64,000 nucleotides of DNA from Metabacillus niabensis. Lineage in GTDB: Bacteria > Bacillota > Bacilli > Bacillales > Bacillaceae. The DNA lies in NCBI RefSeq assembly GCF_020524345.1, contig NZ_JAIVLH010000002.1:310001-374000 (forward strand), read 5' to 3'. Positions 44,631 through 53,341 of the stretch are shown here, one piece after another (position 1 is the first letter of the stretch; every line of letters begins with the position of its first letter). Made by a program: the position numbers and the translations under genes. The notes beneath the pieces are model-generated. The model was not told the DNA's origin, ran no database searches, and saw nothing but the letters and a program-made list of their open reading frames with translations.

Positions 44631-46271
44631 ATGAAGGATTTTCGCACACTTAAGTTATTAGATCGATTAGAGAAAGTTTTCACAAGCTTTGATATAGACT
44701 ACAAGAGTATGAGAAAAATACTCCAAGTAAAATTGACAATGGATGGACGGCGGATTCCAACTATATTCTCTCAAAATGCTCCAAAGAAAGACAAGGAAAC
44801 CAGCAATCAGTATATAAAATCATTATGGATTTATGTTTTATTTGGACTGTTTATGATTCCTTTTTTATTTATAGGAGATTCTTATCTTTTTCAAATGAGC
44901 CTCTTCTATGGAATTTTCACCTTCTTTGTGATGACATCAATGATTTCAGACTTTTCTTCTGTTTTGCTCGACATACGTGATCGAAATATTCTGTTTCCAA
45001 AGCCTGTAAATAGAAGAACCATTAGCACAGCTAAAATGGTGCATGTTATGATTTATCTCTTTTTCCTTACGATTGCGCTTGTAGGAATTCCTTTATTAGT
45101 GGGTCTTATTAAGAATGGATTGATTTTCTTCTTAGTATCAGTGTTTAACATTCTCCTTATAGACATATTTGTCGTTGGGCTTACAGCACTTATCTATTTG
45201 TCTATTTTACTAATTTTCGATGGAGAAAAATTAAAAGATATCATTAATTATGTCCAAATTTTCCTATCGCTTGCGATTATGATCGGGTATCAATTACTTG
45301 CTCGTTCCTTTGTTATTATTGACCTTACCATTTCATTTGAACCGCAATGGTGGCAAGTATTTATTTTTCCAATGTGGTATGGTGCAAACATGGATATGAT
45401 TATGAATGGTGATTTCCAGCCGATTTATCTATTATTTTCAGCATTAGGGGTCATATTCCCTCTTCTATCACTCTGGTTATATATAAAATTTAATCCCGCT
45501 TTTGAGCAAAACCTCCAAAAGCTTACATATCAAGAAAAAGCTAAAGATAAAAGACGGAGTAAGCTTGGTCATTTGCTCCTTAAACTCATTTGTCGAACAC
45601 ATGAGGAAAGAACCTTTTTCCGATTTGCAGGTTTAATGATGAAAAATGAACGAGATTTCAAATTGAAAGTTTATCCATCTTTGGGATTTTCCGTTGTTAT
45701 CCCGTTTATTTTTATTATGAATGGTTTTAATACTGATTTTGATCAGATATCCACCAGCAATTCATATTTATCCATTTACTTTAGTTTAATCATTATCCCG
45801 ACCACTATGATGCTTTTGAAGTTTTCAGGAAAGTATAAAGGCTCATGGATATACAGGGTGGCGCCTATTGTGCAGTTAAAGCCGATGTTCAGTGGCACAA
45901 TAAAGGCTTTTATTTTCAAATTATATTTGCCTGTTTACTTGCTGCTATGTGTACTTTTTCTTGCATTATTTGGTGAATATGTTCTGCCGGATCTAATTGT
46001 CGTCTTTGTCAACTCCTGTCTATATGCTGTCATTTGTTTTATGATTCTAAAAAAATCACTGCCCTTTTCAGAGTCACTTGAACAAGTAAATCAAAACAAC
46101 GGGGCACTTGTATTTGGTTTAATGCTAATTGCTGGGATATTTGCAGGTCTACATTTTATCAGTACATTATTTTCTTACGGCATCTATTTATATTTGGTTA
46201 TTTCGATTGTCACTCTGTGGATGTTGTGGAAAAAAGGTTTTGATATAACATGGGAGCGCGTTATACATTAA
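44631..46271 (+). CDS. Large ABC exporter permease, unassigned
   Basis: 546-aa membrane protein with about 12-14 segments. An N-terminal cytoplasmic region of about 60 residues (KDFRTLKLLDRLEKVFTSFDIDYKSMRKI) precedes the first segment; a central charged loop (YQEKAKDKRRSKLGHLLLKLICRTHEERTFF, about 300-330) divides two membrane halves. PKPVNRRTISTAKMVHVMIY is the recognisable ABC-2-like block. Two bases after the ATPase, clearly one operon. I cannot assign a subfamily or substrate. Confidence 0.8.
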   Translation: MKDFRTLKLLDRLEKVFTSFDIDYKSMRKILQVKLTMDGRRIPTIFSQNAPKKDKETSNQYIKSLWIYVLFGLFMIPFLFIGDSYLFQMSLFYGIFTFFVMTSMISDFSSVLLDIRDRNILFPKPVNRRTISTAKMVHVMIYLFFLTIALVGIPLLVGLIKNGLIFFLVSVFNILLIDIFVVGLTALIYLSILLIFDGEKLKDIINYVQIFLSLAIMIGYQLLARSFVIIDLTISFEPQWWQVFIFPMWYGANMDMIMNGDFQPIYLLFSALGVIFPLLSLWLYIKFNPAFEQNLQKLTYQEKAKDKRRSKLGHLLLKLICRTHEERTFFRFAGLMMKNERDFKLKVYPSLGFSVVIPFIFIMNGFNTDFDQISTSNSYLSIYFSLIIIPTTMMLLKFSGKYKGSWIYRVAPIVQLKPMFSGTIKAFIFKLYLPVYLLLCVLFLALFGEYVLPDLIVVFVNSCLYAVICFMILKKSLPFSESLEQVNQNNGALVFGLMLIAGIFAGLHFISTLFSYGIYLYLVISIVTLWMLWKKGFDITWERVIH

Positions 46272-46344
46272 ATTTCAATGGTTTTCCCATAGGTAATGAA
46301 AGTACATTGATACGGTGTAAAAGAAGGATTCCGGGAAGAAAAAT

Positions 46345-46371
46345 GGGACAATTGACCTGTCCCTTTGTCCC
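46345..46371 (-). repeat. Dispersed 27-nt repeat, copy 2
   Basis: GGGACAATTGACCTGTCCC followed by TTTGTCCC. 43 nt from copy 3, both in the 3'-flank of the CDF gene, forming short GGGACA/TGTCCC hairpins. Confidence 0.6.
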
Positions 46372-46387
46372 ATAGAAAAAGACAAGC

Positions 46388-46414
46388 GGGTCAGCTCACC
46401 TGTCCCCTTGTCCC
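46388..46414 (-). repeat. Dispersed 27-nt repeat, copy 3
   Basis: GGGTCAGCTCACCTGTCCCC then TTGTCCC; its last base lies in the stop codon of the CDF transporter gene, the same relation to a gene end as copy 1. Confidence 0.6.
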
Positions 46415-47274
46415 TAATTTGGTTCGACGTGTATGTGGACGCGTTCGATGTTGTATGTTTCGCGGAGTCGTTGTTCGATTTTGTCGGTGATGTTGTGTCC
46501 TTCGATGATTGTAAGGGTTGATTTGACGAATATTATTGCGTCAACAGTTGTTTGATTGCCGGATACGCGTGCTTTTAGGTCTTTAACGAATGTGACTCCA
46601 GGTGTATTTTTGATTTCTTCTTCTATTTCTTTTAATTTCTCAGCATCAAAGCCGTCTGTTAGATCATGTACGGCTTCCTTAAAAATCCCCCATGCAGTAT
46701 GACAAATAATAAGTCCGACGATGGCAGCCACAATAGAATCCAAACGGGCAAACCCTAAATATGAACCGACGATCCCAATAACTGCCCCTATACTAACTAA
46801 TGCATCTGAGCGGTTATCCTGGGCAGCAGCGTATAAAGCTTTACTTTCAAGTTTTTTTGATAATTTTCGGTTATATCGATAAACAAAATACATAAAAACG
46901 GCACCGAATAAAGCAACAAATGCAGTAAATAGTTGTGGTGTACTTTCCGTTGGAGAAGTAAAATTTTTAAAAGCATCCACAATAACTTGTAATCCTACAA
47001 TGAACATGATAATTGCAGCAATTAACGAAGCGATCGTCTCTGCTCTTGTGTGACCGTACTTATGATTTTCATCCGCAGGCTTTTGTGCAAATCTTAACCC
47101 GATTAAAACCGTAACTGATGCAATCACATCTGTTAAATTGTTTAATCCATCAGCTCTTAATGCATCTGAGTTTCCAATAAAACCAGCAATTAACTTTACT
47201 GCTGAAAGGAAAACATAAGCTAAAATGCTGATCCATACTCCTCTTTCTGCTTTCTTTAAGTTGTTGTTAACCAC
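46414..47274 (-). CDS. Cation diffusion facilitator (likely Mn2+ type)
   Basis: 286 aa, six segments. Metal site: N45-x3-D49 in segment 2 (NNLTD) and D153-x3-D157 in segment 5 (DNRSD), the N/D-D/D pattern common in Mn2+-exporting CDFs; Zn2+ exporters have H/D. C-terminal cytoplasmic domain (from about 205) ends RVHIHVEPN. Similar to B. subtilis MneP/MneS. The start has a GGAGGAT upstream. No Mn riboswitch is visible in the 155-nt leader. Confidence 0.88.
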   Translation of the reverse strand: MVNNNLKKAERGVWISILAYVFLSAVKLIAGFIGNSDALRADGLNNLTDVIASVTVLIGLRFAQKPADENHKYGHTRAETIASLIAAIIMFIVGLQVIVDAFKNFTSPTESTPQLFTAFVALFGAVFMYFVYRYNRKLSKKLESKALYAAAQDNRSDALVSIGAVIGIVGSYLGFARLDSIVAAIVGLIICHTAWGIFKEAVHDLTDGFDAEKLKEIEEEIKNTPGVTFVKDLKARVSGNQTTVDAIIFVKSTLTIIEGHNITDKIEQRLRETYNIERVHIHVEPN

Positions 47275-47429
47275 TATTATATCCTCCTAAACAGGCTAAA
47301 ACTTAAGCAATAATATTTAGTAATTAGCTTTTACTGGTTATTTTATTACGTACAGGAGTTAAAAATAATGTTGGTTAACTATGAATAGTATCCGATCGAA
47401 TAATTAAACGTTAAAATAGAAAGAAGCAT

Positions 47430-48263
47430 TTACTTCAAAAACGCTTCATTTTTAGAAACCCTAACCATTTCTCGAGGAAAGTATTTTTTAAAATATTTTT
47501 CCACGGCTAGGTGAATATCTTTCCGATACCATTTAGATAGACCGTGTTCCTCAAATAACGTTAGCATACCTAATTTCTCTGAACGTTTTCCCATTGTACC
47601 ATCACCAATACTCAATGTATCAATCCAAATATGATCCGCCTTTCCTTGTAAAGCTTTTGGGAAATCAGGTGTAAAGGGTAATACAGGAGAAATGGATGCT
47701 TGTGTTGATATTCCTGCGTCGCGAAGTTCTTTCATAACATTTAACCGCAATGTTATTCCGGGTGCGTATGGGGCAAATAACCTTTTGATATCTTCCCGAT
47801 CTGTTTCAATCGTCATTGATACAAGAACATTGCATTTCTGTTTCAATATAACGAGCAAATCAATATCCCTTTTGATGAGAGGGCTTCGTGTTTGAATTTG
47901 GAGAAAATCTGGTGGATGCTCAATCATTTCTTCTAGAAGACTGCGAGTAATGGCTGCTTTCCGTTCAATTGGTTGGTATGGGTCTGTGGCTGAAGACATA
48001 AAAATGTTCACTGGTTTTGCTTTTTTGCGGAGTCTTTGTATTTCTTTTCGGTAATTTTCCGCTGCATTTGTTTTTATATCTACCCATTCTCCCCAGGGTA
48101 TGTCTTTGAATCGTTGAATAGGCATTTCTCGAACATAACAGTACAAACAGGAAAAACCGCAACCACTGTATGGATTTAATGAATGTGTAAATCCAACATC
48201 TAAATATCCCTTCGCTTCCGTTAGTATTTTCTTTGATTGTGTTTCTTTTATATGTTTTGTCAT
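47430..48263 (-). CDS. SPL-family radical SAM protein
   Basis: 277 aa. The [4Fe-4S] motif is C35-x3-C39-x2-C42 (CGFSCLYCYV), the spacing of the spore-photoproduct-lyase/Rv2578c group. The barrel continues with FMSSATDPYQPIE and ASISPVLPFTPDFP. Too short and without the C-terminal Cys of true SplB, so it is not the DNA-repair enzyme itself. Function of this subgroup is unknown. ATG start behind AGAGGG. Confidence 0.85.
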   Translation of the reverse strand: MTKHIKETQSKKILTEAKGYLDVGFTHSLNPYSGCGFSCLYCYVREMPIQRFKDIPWGEWVDIKTNAAENYRKEIQRLRKKAKPVNIFMSSATDPYQPIERKAAITRSLLEEMIEHPPDFLQIQTRSPLIKRDIDLLVILKQKCNVLVSMTIETDREDIKRLFAPYAPGITLRLNVMKELRDAGISTQASISPVLPFTPDFPKALQGKADHIWIDTLSIGDGTMGKRSEKLGMLTLFEEHGLSKWYRKDIHLAVEKYFKKYFPREMVRVSKNEAFLK

Positions 48264-48391
48264 TTGATCCCTCTTGTTTTTTATTAATTAAATCATTTTC
48301 CTTCTATAATATATAATATAACATTGGTCGTTTTAGGTAATCCAGTCAAGAGCAGAAACCTACTTCTTCTTTCCGGCTAATTACGACAAAA

Positions 48392-48412
48392 AGCCAACTT
48401 TATAAGTTGGCT
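48392..48412 (-). terminator. Intrinsic terminator of the AtuA/CitMHS operon
   Basis: AGCCAACTT / AAGTTGGCT stem followed on the minus strand by TTTTTG, 44 nt past the CitMHS stop at 48456. Confidence 0.8.
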
Positions 48413-48455
48413 AATAATAATGTATGAGAAATATCATTCTATTCGTACATGACAG

Positions 48456-49742
48456 TTAGATAACACCTATAATAACTGCCACGATCGTCATAACGATTGT
48501 TGTCCCAAATGCCCATTTGAAAATAAAGCGTTGGTGATCACCTAATTCGACTCCTGCTAAACCAATAAGGAGGAAAGTTGATGCTGTTAATGGACTTAAC
48601 GGAAATCTTGTTGTCATTTGACCCAGAATCGATGCCCTAGCCATTTCAATTGGAGCGACTCCATACATTTCTGCGGATTGACTTAATACCGGTAATACTC
48701 CAAAGTAATAGGCATCCGGGGTGAAAAGAAGACTAATTGGCATGCTGATGACGGCAATTAGTATGGCCATTGATCCCCCCACACCTTCAGGAATAATATT
48801 CACCATTGCCAATGCCATTTCTTCAATCATCCCTGTTCCGCTTAGGATTCCGGTAAATATACCTGCTGCAAAAATAATAGAAATGACAGTAACCATGCCA
48901 AGTGCCTGGCTTTTAATTTGTTCTTGTTGATCCAGTGGTTTTGGATAATTAAGTAGTAAGGCAATCGCAAAAGCAACCATAAAGACAATTGGGAGAGGTA
49001 ACCAAACTTTGACAAGAGCAACAATAGCTAATACGTTGATAGCGAGATTGATCCAAAATAGTTTAGGTCTTCTCATGCTTCTTTCTTCATCCGAGAGCTC
49101 TTGATCAAAGTTATATTCCATATCCTTTATACCTAAGCGTTTTCTCTCTCTTTTCCCAAGAATATAGGAAACAAAAAGTACCCAAATAATTCCTGCAATC
49201 ATGGCTGGAATGAGAGGTGTGAAAATCGCTCCAGGATCGATCTCTAATGCGCTCCCAGCTCTTGCGGCCGGTCCACCCCATGGCATGATATTCATAACCC
49301 CTGCTCCCAAAGCTACAACACCGGCAAGAACTAACCGACTCATTCCCAATTTATCGTATAAAGGGAGAAGTGCAGGTATTGTAATTAAAAAAGTTGAGGC
49401 GCCAGAGCCATCAAGATGAGTAACCATAGCTATAACAGCTGTTCCAACTGCAATTTTTAAAGGATCTCCCTTCACCATTTTTAATACTCTTGAAATGATA
49501 GGGTCAAATAACCCGGCATTGTTCATAACACCGAAAAATAAAATGGCAAACCCTAACATAATTCCTGTGGGAGCTACACTTAGAATACCATCTAGCATAA
49601 GTGTCCCTAACTCAGAACCAAATCCTCCTATCAAAGCAAATACTAGTGGAACAATAATTAACGCGACAATAACGGAGACCTTTTTCGTTAAAATCAAAAG
49701 CAAAAACACCATAATTGTTAAAAAACCCAATGTCGCAACCAT
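48456..49742 (-). CDS. CitMHS-family carboxylate transporter
   Basis: 428-aa, about 12-segment permease. Family blocks GVMNNAGLFDPIISRVLKMVKGDP, HLDGSGASTFLITIPALLPL and NIMPWGGPAARAGSAL match the citrate-metal:H+ symporters (CitM/CitH). ATG start behind AGGAGGG. Last gene of the sigma-54 operon. The AtuA partner genes argue that the substrate is a branched or unusual carboxylic acid, not simply citrate. Confidence 0.85.
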   Translation of the reverse strand: MVATLGFLTIMVFLLLILTKKVSVIVALIIVPLVFALIGGFGSELGTLMLDGILSVAPTGIMLGFAILFFGVMNNAGLFDPIISRVLKMVKGDPLKIAVGTAVIAMVTHLDGSGASTFLITIPALLPLYDKLGMSRLVLAGVVALGAGVMNIMPWGGPAARAGSALEIDPGAIFTPLIPAMIAGIIWVLFVSYILGKRERKRLGIKDMEYNFDQELSDEERSMRRPKLFWINLAINVLAIVALVKVWLPLPIVFMVAFAIALLLNYPKPLDQQEQIKSQALGMVTVISIIFAAGIFTGILSGTGMIEEMALAMVNIIPEGVGGSMAILIAVISMPISLLFTPDAYYFGVLPVLSQSAEMYGVAPIEMARASILGQMTTRFPLSPLTASTFLLIGLAGVELGDHQRFIFKWAFGTTIVMTIVAVIIGVI

Positions 49743-49790
49743 ATTTTCCCTCCTGTATTTAAGCGATTACATCACATTGAAGACTCCCCC

Positions 49791-50117
49791 CTAACTGGGA
49801 AGAGAAATCTCCATCTCTAATAAAGCACTGCTTAAACTTTTACCATGGGTATCTAATGCAAGTGACGTTGTGACACCGCCTAGTAAACTATTTTTGCAAA
49901 CAAAATTATAGGATTTAATGGAAGGTAAATCATATCGGATCACATTACCATCGAAAATATCCTGTAAATGTTCTTTTACTCTTTTTGCTGTTATCTCTTG
50001 ACCGATCCATTCATAGTCACTTTCATTGTAAGGAATCAACGATAAGTTGGATGTATTTCCCTTATCACCAGCTCTGCTATGTGCTACTTTATAGAGTTTG
50101 ATTGATTTCCCATCCAT
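49791..50117 (-). CDS. AtuA C-terminal-like small subunit
   Basis: 108 aa. IKLYKVAHSRAGDKGNTSNLSLIPYN near the start is the diagnostic motif of the small AtuA-related proteins (the C-terminal domain of fused AtuA proteins). It overlaps the large AtuA gene by 29 nt, with GGAGG for its start inside that gene. Likely the second subunit of one enzyme. Confidence 0.85.
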   Translation of the reverse strand: MDGKSIKLYKVAHSRAGDKGNTSNLSLIPYNESDYEWIGQEITAKRVKEHLQDIFDGNVIRYDLPSIKSYNFVCKNSLLGGVTTSLALDTHGKSLSSALLEMEISLPS

Positions 50118-51426
50118 TTTGTAAAACCTCCGTTTTCACTTTTTTATCGACTCGTTCCCTTTCAAGTAAGGTAGACACGACACCAACACACTCTGAAACT
50201 CTTTTTCTAGCACCTCCACCTCCATATGGCCCGTTTGTATAGAGTGCTTCCACTTCATTTCCTATAGAAATGGCATCCGTTCTTGTGGGGCAAAGTGCTA
50301 TTGCTCGAACCCTCACTTCATAAGGATGTTCATTCCCGAAATTTGTTCTATGAACAGAGGAAAGTCCGATTAGGTCAACCCTTAAATCCTGAATTGAGTT
50401 AGAAAGTCTTTTTCTTAAAATTTCTTCAGCCATCCTACCTCTTTCAACAGATGTCGTGCCTGCATAGGAAATTTCTCCTTCTCCTATATATCCTGCATGA
50501 TAACCAATTGAAACTTTATAAGAATCAGGTTTTTTTCTCCCACTACCTCCTGTGACCATTACTTTGTTTTTTTCAAGTTGAGTTAGCGTTACATTGGAAA
50601 AGTCTGCAGTTACATCAGGTGTCAGGTATTGACTTGGATTATGAACCTCATAGAGTAATTGTTCCTTAACTGTTCTTACATTCACAATTCCACCTGAATG
50701 TGGGGTTTTCATAATAATGCCTGTGCCATCTCGATCAATGCTGGCATAAGGGAATCCCAATTCAGCTAATCCATCAACTTCCTTTTCTCCTATATCAGCG
50801 AAATACCCCCCTGTAATTTGGCCTGCACATTCAAGCAAATGCCCAATGACAGTCCCTTGACCTAATCGTTCATAGTCCTCAAGGGACCAGTTGTAGTGGT
50901 GAACCATTGGTGCAAGGAATAAAGATGGATCAGCCACCCGACCTGTTATAATAATATCTGCATCTGTTTTCAATGCCGGGAGAAGTGCCTCTGCCCCAAG
51001 ATATGCATTGGCAGAGATCACTTTGTAATCTTTTAGTTTATGATTGTTTTCAAGAATATCGTTTTCACTATCAAGCTCTAGGATTACATCATCACCTGTT
51101 ACGACAGCAACCTTACAGGCAATGTCCTTTTCCCTTGAAATCTCAAGTATTTTTTTTGCACCTGCAATTGGGTTGGCCGCGCCCATATTGGTAACAATTC
51201 GAAACCGCTTCTCATTCAAAACTGTTAATAATGCTTGTAGCCGATCAACAAGCAGCGGATCATACCCCTTGTTTTTATCTTTTTTCTTTTCCATTTGAGC
51301 AATAGCAATCGTTCTTTCTGCTAAACACTCTAAAACTAAATAATCTAAGTCTACTTTTTTAGCTAGTTCAACCGCAGGTTCCAGCCTGTCACCTGAAAAT
51401 CCAGCTCCACTACCTATTTTTAACAC
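50089..51426 (-). CDS. AtuA-family (DUF1446) protein
   Basis: 445 aa from GTG 51426 (AGGTGAGA six nt upstream; a GTG 9 nt earlier lacks a site). N-terminal LKIGSGAGFSGDRLEPAVELAKK, then NMGAANPIAGAKKILEISREK and DADIIITGRVADPSLFLAPMVHHY; these are the conserved blocks of acyclic-terpene-utilisation AtuA/DUF1446 proteins. The biochemical reaction is not established for this family; it often sits next to CoA-pathway genes, none of which are present here. First gene after the sigma-54 promoter. Confidence 0.85.
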   Translation of the reverse strand: MLKIGSGAGFSGDRLEPAVELAKKVDLDYLVLECLAERTIAIAQMEKKKDKNKGYDPLLVDRLQALLTVLNEKRFRIVTNMGAANPIAGAKKILEISREKDIACKVAVVTGDDVILELDSENDILENNHKLKDYKVISANAYLGAEALLPALKTDADIIITGRVADPSLFLAPMVHHYNWSLEDYERLGQGTVIGHLLECAGQITGGYFADIGEKEVDGLAELGFPYASIDRDGTGIIMKTPHSGGIVNVRTVKEQLLYEVHNPSQYLTPDVTADFSNVTLTQLEKNKVMVTGGSGRKKPDSYKVSIGYHAGYIGEGEISYAGTTSVERGRMAEEILRKRLSNSIQDLRVDLIGLSSVHRTNFGNEHPYEVRVRAIALCPTRTDAISIGNEVEALYTNGPYGGGGARKRVSECVGVVSTLLERERVDKKVKTEVLQNGWEINQTL

Positions 51427-51525
51427 ATCTCTCACCTCTCATATGACTAAATGGTATTTGTTACCGCACCACTTCCTACTCTCCTTAATATATGTTGGAA
51501 CAATCTTCCCTTCTTCATAATACGT

Positions 51526-51544
51526 AATGCAATTTTTATGCCAA
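51526..51544 (-). promoter_or_regulatory. Sigma-54 (-24/-12) promoter of the AtuA/CitMHS operon
   Basis: Minus strand TTGGCATAAAAATTGCAT: GG (51541-51542) and GC (51529-51530) are separated by exactly 10 nt, and the rest follows TGGCAy-N5-TTGCa. It lies about 100 nt before the AtuA gene. Confidence 0.9.
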
Positions 51545-51548
51545 AATA

Positions 51549-51573
51549 AAAAACGCTTAATTGTAAGCGTTTT
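51549..51573 (-). terminator. Terminator between activator gene and sigma-54 promoter
   Basis: AAAACGCTTA / TAAGCGTTTT stem, followed on the minus strand by TTATTTT. It ends the activator transcript just before the sigma-54 promoter. Confidence 0.8.
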
Positions 51574-51581
51574 ATGAAAAG

Positions 51582-51703
51582 ATTTCTAATTTTTTAGAAA
51601 TCATAACAAATGTAAAACTTCTTTTTTGTTAATTTAGCATAGACTGTTCCTTGTATTCTAAAATTTTAGAATACAGTATCCACAATTCTAATTTTTTAGA
51701 AAT
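51582..51703 (-). promoter_or_regulatory. Three palindromic upstream activating sequences for the sigma-54 activator
   Basis: ATTTCTAA-TTTT-TTAGAAAT (51582-51601), GTATTCTAAAATTTTAGAATAC split as two 11-bp arms (51653-51674), and ATTCTAA-TTTT-TTAGAAT-type copy (51685-51703) that overlaps the activator stop codon. Common core TTCTAA(n)TTAGAA; about 40-160 bp upstream of the -24 element. Confidence 0.85.
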
Positions 51704-53099
51704 CACCTATATGATATTTTTTCATTTTGTTATAAAGAGTAGCTAAAGACACTCCTAATACTTTGGCAGCTTTTTTCTTATCGTCGAGTTCTGATCCATG
51801 TTTTTTCAACACCTCTATGATTACGTTTCGTTCAGTCTCTTCAACAGCCTGTTTTAACAAATAACTTGTCTCCTTATTTGATTTATATATCGTACCACTA
51901 TGGAAATTACTTGGTAAATGCTCTGGTAAAATTACGTTTGTATCTGTCATACAAACAGCAAAATCAATCGTATTTTTTAATTCGCGAACGTTTCCTACCC
52001 AATCATATGCTTGAAAAATAGCAAGAGTTGACTCATGTAACTCATAAGATTGTTCTTTTTCAGAATGGATGGCATGTTTATTCAAAATAAACTCCACAAT
52101 ATCGGGAATATCTTGTTTTCTCTTTCGAAGCGGGAGGATCTCGAGGTGTAAGACATTTAGCCGATAATACAAGTCTTCACGAAAACGTTTTTTCTCGATC
52201 AGTTGGTGAAGATCACGATTGGTCGCAGCAATTATGCGGACATCAATTTGCCTTTCACCCGCTTCCCCTACACGCCGAAGCGTATTTTCCTGTAAAACGC
52301 GAAGAAGCTTTGCCTGTAAATCGTATGATAATTCTCCTATTTCATCTAAAAAGATTGTTCCGGAGTTAGCGATTTCAAAAATTCCCAGCTTGCCACCTTT
52401 TTTCGCACTTGTAAAGGTACCTTCCGCATATCCAAATAACTCACTTTCAATTAGTGAAGCAGGAATCGAGGCACAGTTCACTGGAATAAACGGGCGATCA
52501 GCACGCGGACTGGCATTATGTATAGCTTGAGCAAAGAGTTCTTTTCCTGTTCCACTCTCGCCAACAATTAAAACCGGTAAGTTTGAGCTCGCCGCTTTTT
52601 TTCCTAAGTAAGCAGCATCTTTTAGGCCACCATCAGTACCGATAATCTGTTCAAATGTGTATTTCGCTTGATATAAAGTCCCCATCCTCTCTTTCAATTG
52701 TGATAGTTTTTGCTTATTTTTCTCCAGTTCCTTTGAAAGTGTATGTACCTCCGTTAATCCTTTACAAATCGAAACAGCTCCAATCATTTCATCGTGTAAT
52801 AGAATTGGTGCCATATCAACTACATATTCTACATTTCCCTCTTTTCGATAAACACCGATTCGTTCTTTACCGTCTTTAAGGGTTTCAGCAAGTTGAGCCT
52901 TTGGGCGGACAACTCGAAGTGGTTTTCCAATGATGTCTTTTGGCTTTACTCCTGTAATTCGTGTATATTCCGGATTAATTAATCGAACAATTTCTTTTGA
53001 ATCTATGACAAGTACTCCATCATGAATCGAATAAATCGCAGCTTTATACCACTCTAATTGATCTTCTATCGAAAGCCCTTTAAAGTTTTCGTAAGACAA
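51696..53099 (-). CDS. Sigma-54-dependent transcriptional activator (PAS-AAA+-HTH)
   Basis: 467 aa, TTG start behind GGAGGAGG. PAS domain about 15-115 (DGVLVIDSKEIVRLINPEY), coiled-coil linker 118-145, AAA+ domain with Walker A G180-ESGTG-K186, the sigma-54 contact loop at 227-232 reading GTFTSA (usual GAFTGA), Walker B 248-253 (TIFLDE), and a Fis-type HTH at the end (KKKAAKVLGVSLATLYNKMKKY). It lacks a receiver domain, so it probably binds a ligand through PAS. Next to the AtuA operon, with its binding sites between. Confidence 0.92.
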   Translation of the reverse strand: MSYENFKGLSIEDQLEWYKAAIYSIHDGVLVIDSKEIVRLINPEYTRITGVKPKDIIGKPLRVVRPKAQLAETLKDGKERIGVYRKEGNVEYVVDMAPILLHDEMIGAVSICKGLTEVHTLSKELEKNKQKLSQLKERMGTLYQAKYTFEQIIGTDGGLKDAAYLGKKAASSNLPVLIVGESGTGKELFAQAIHNASPRADRPFIPVNCASIPASLIESELFGYAEGTFTSAKKGGKLGIFEIANSGTIFLDEIGELSYDLQAKLLRVLQENTLRRVGEAGERQIDVRIIAATNRDLHQLIEKKRFREDLYYRLNVLHLEILPLRKRKQDIPDIVEFILNKHAIHSEKEQSYELHESTLAIFQAYDWVGNVRELKNTIDFAVCMTDTNVILPEHLPSNFHSGTIYKSNKETSYLLKQAVEETERNVIIEVLKKHGSELDDKKKAAKVLGVSLATLYNKMKKYHIGDF

Positions 53100-53224
53100 T
53101 GCCCAACCTCCTCCTAAACTTGAATTTAAATTTTCATAGAAACAAAAATATTTTTTTATATAATTGACCCTTATTTTAACAGGAAAAATCTACTTTTTTC
53201 ATTTGAATGTGTAAAAGATTGATA

Positions 53225-53267
53225 TTGACAGCTTAATTTTTTTCGTAATATTATGTAAGCGTTAACA
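53225..53267 (+). promoter_or_regulatory. Promoter with consensus cre site before the secreted esterase
   Basis: -35 TTGACA (53225-53230) and -10 TATTAT (53249-53254, 18-bp spacer) or TAATAT. TGTAAGCGTTAACA (53254-53267) matches the cre consensus TGWAANCGNTNWCA at every constrained position and covers the expected transcription start, a place where CcpA represses. Confidence 0.85.
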
Positions 53268-53341
53268 AAATTGTTCCTGAAATTTTCTAGACCTGCTTTC
53301 ACACTTTCTGTTTTATTAAACTGAGCTTGGAGGGAATTTAT

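Noticed and set aside
53089-53102. GTAAGACAAT, resembling half of the aldarate operator, at the start of the sigma-54 activator gene
   Set aside because: It is formed by the start codons TTG TCT TAC, lacks the second arm, and no functional link exists; likely coincidence.
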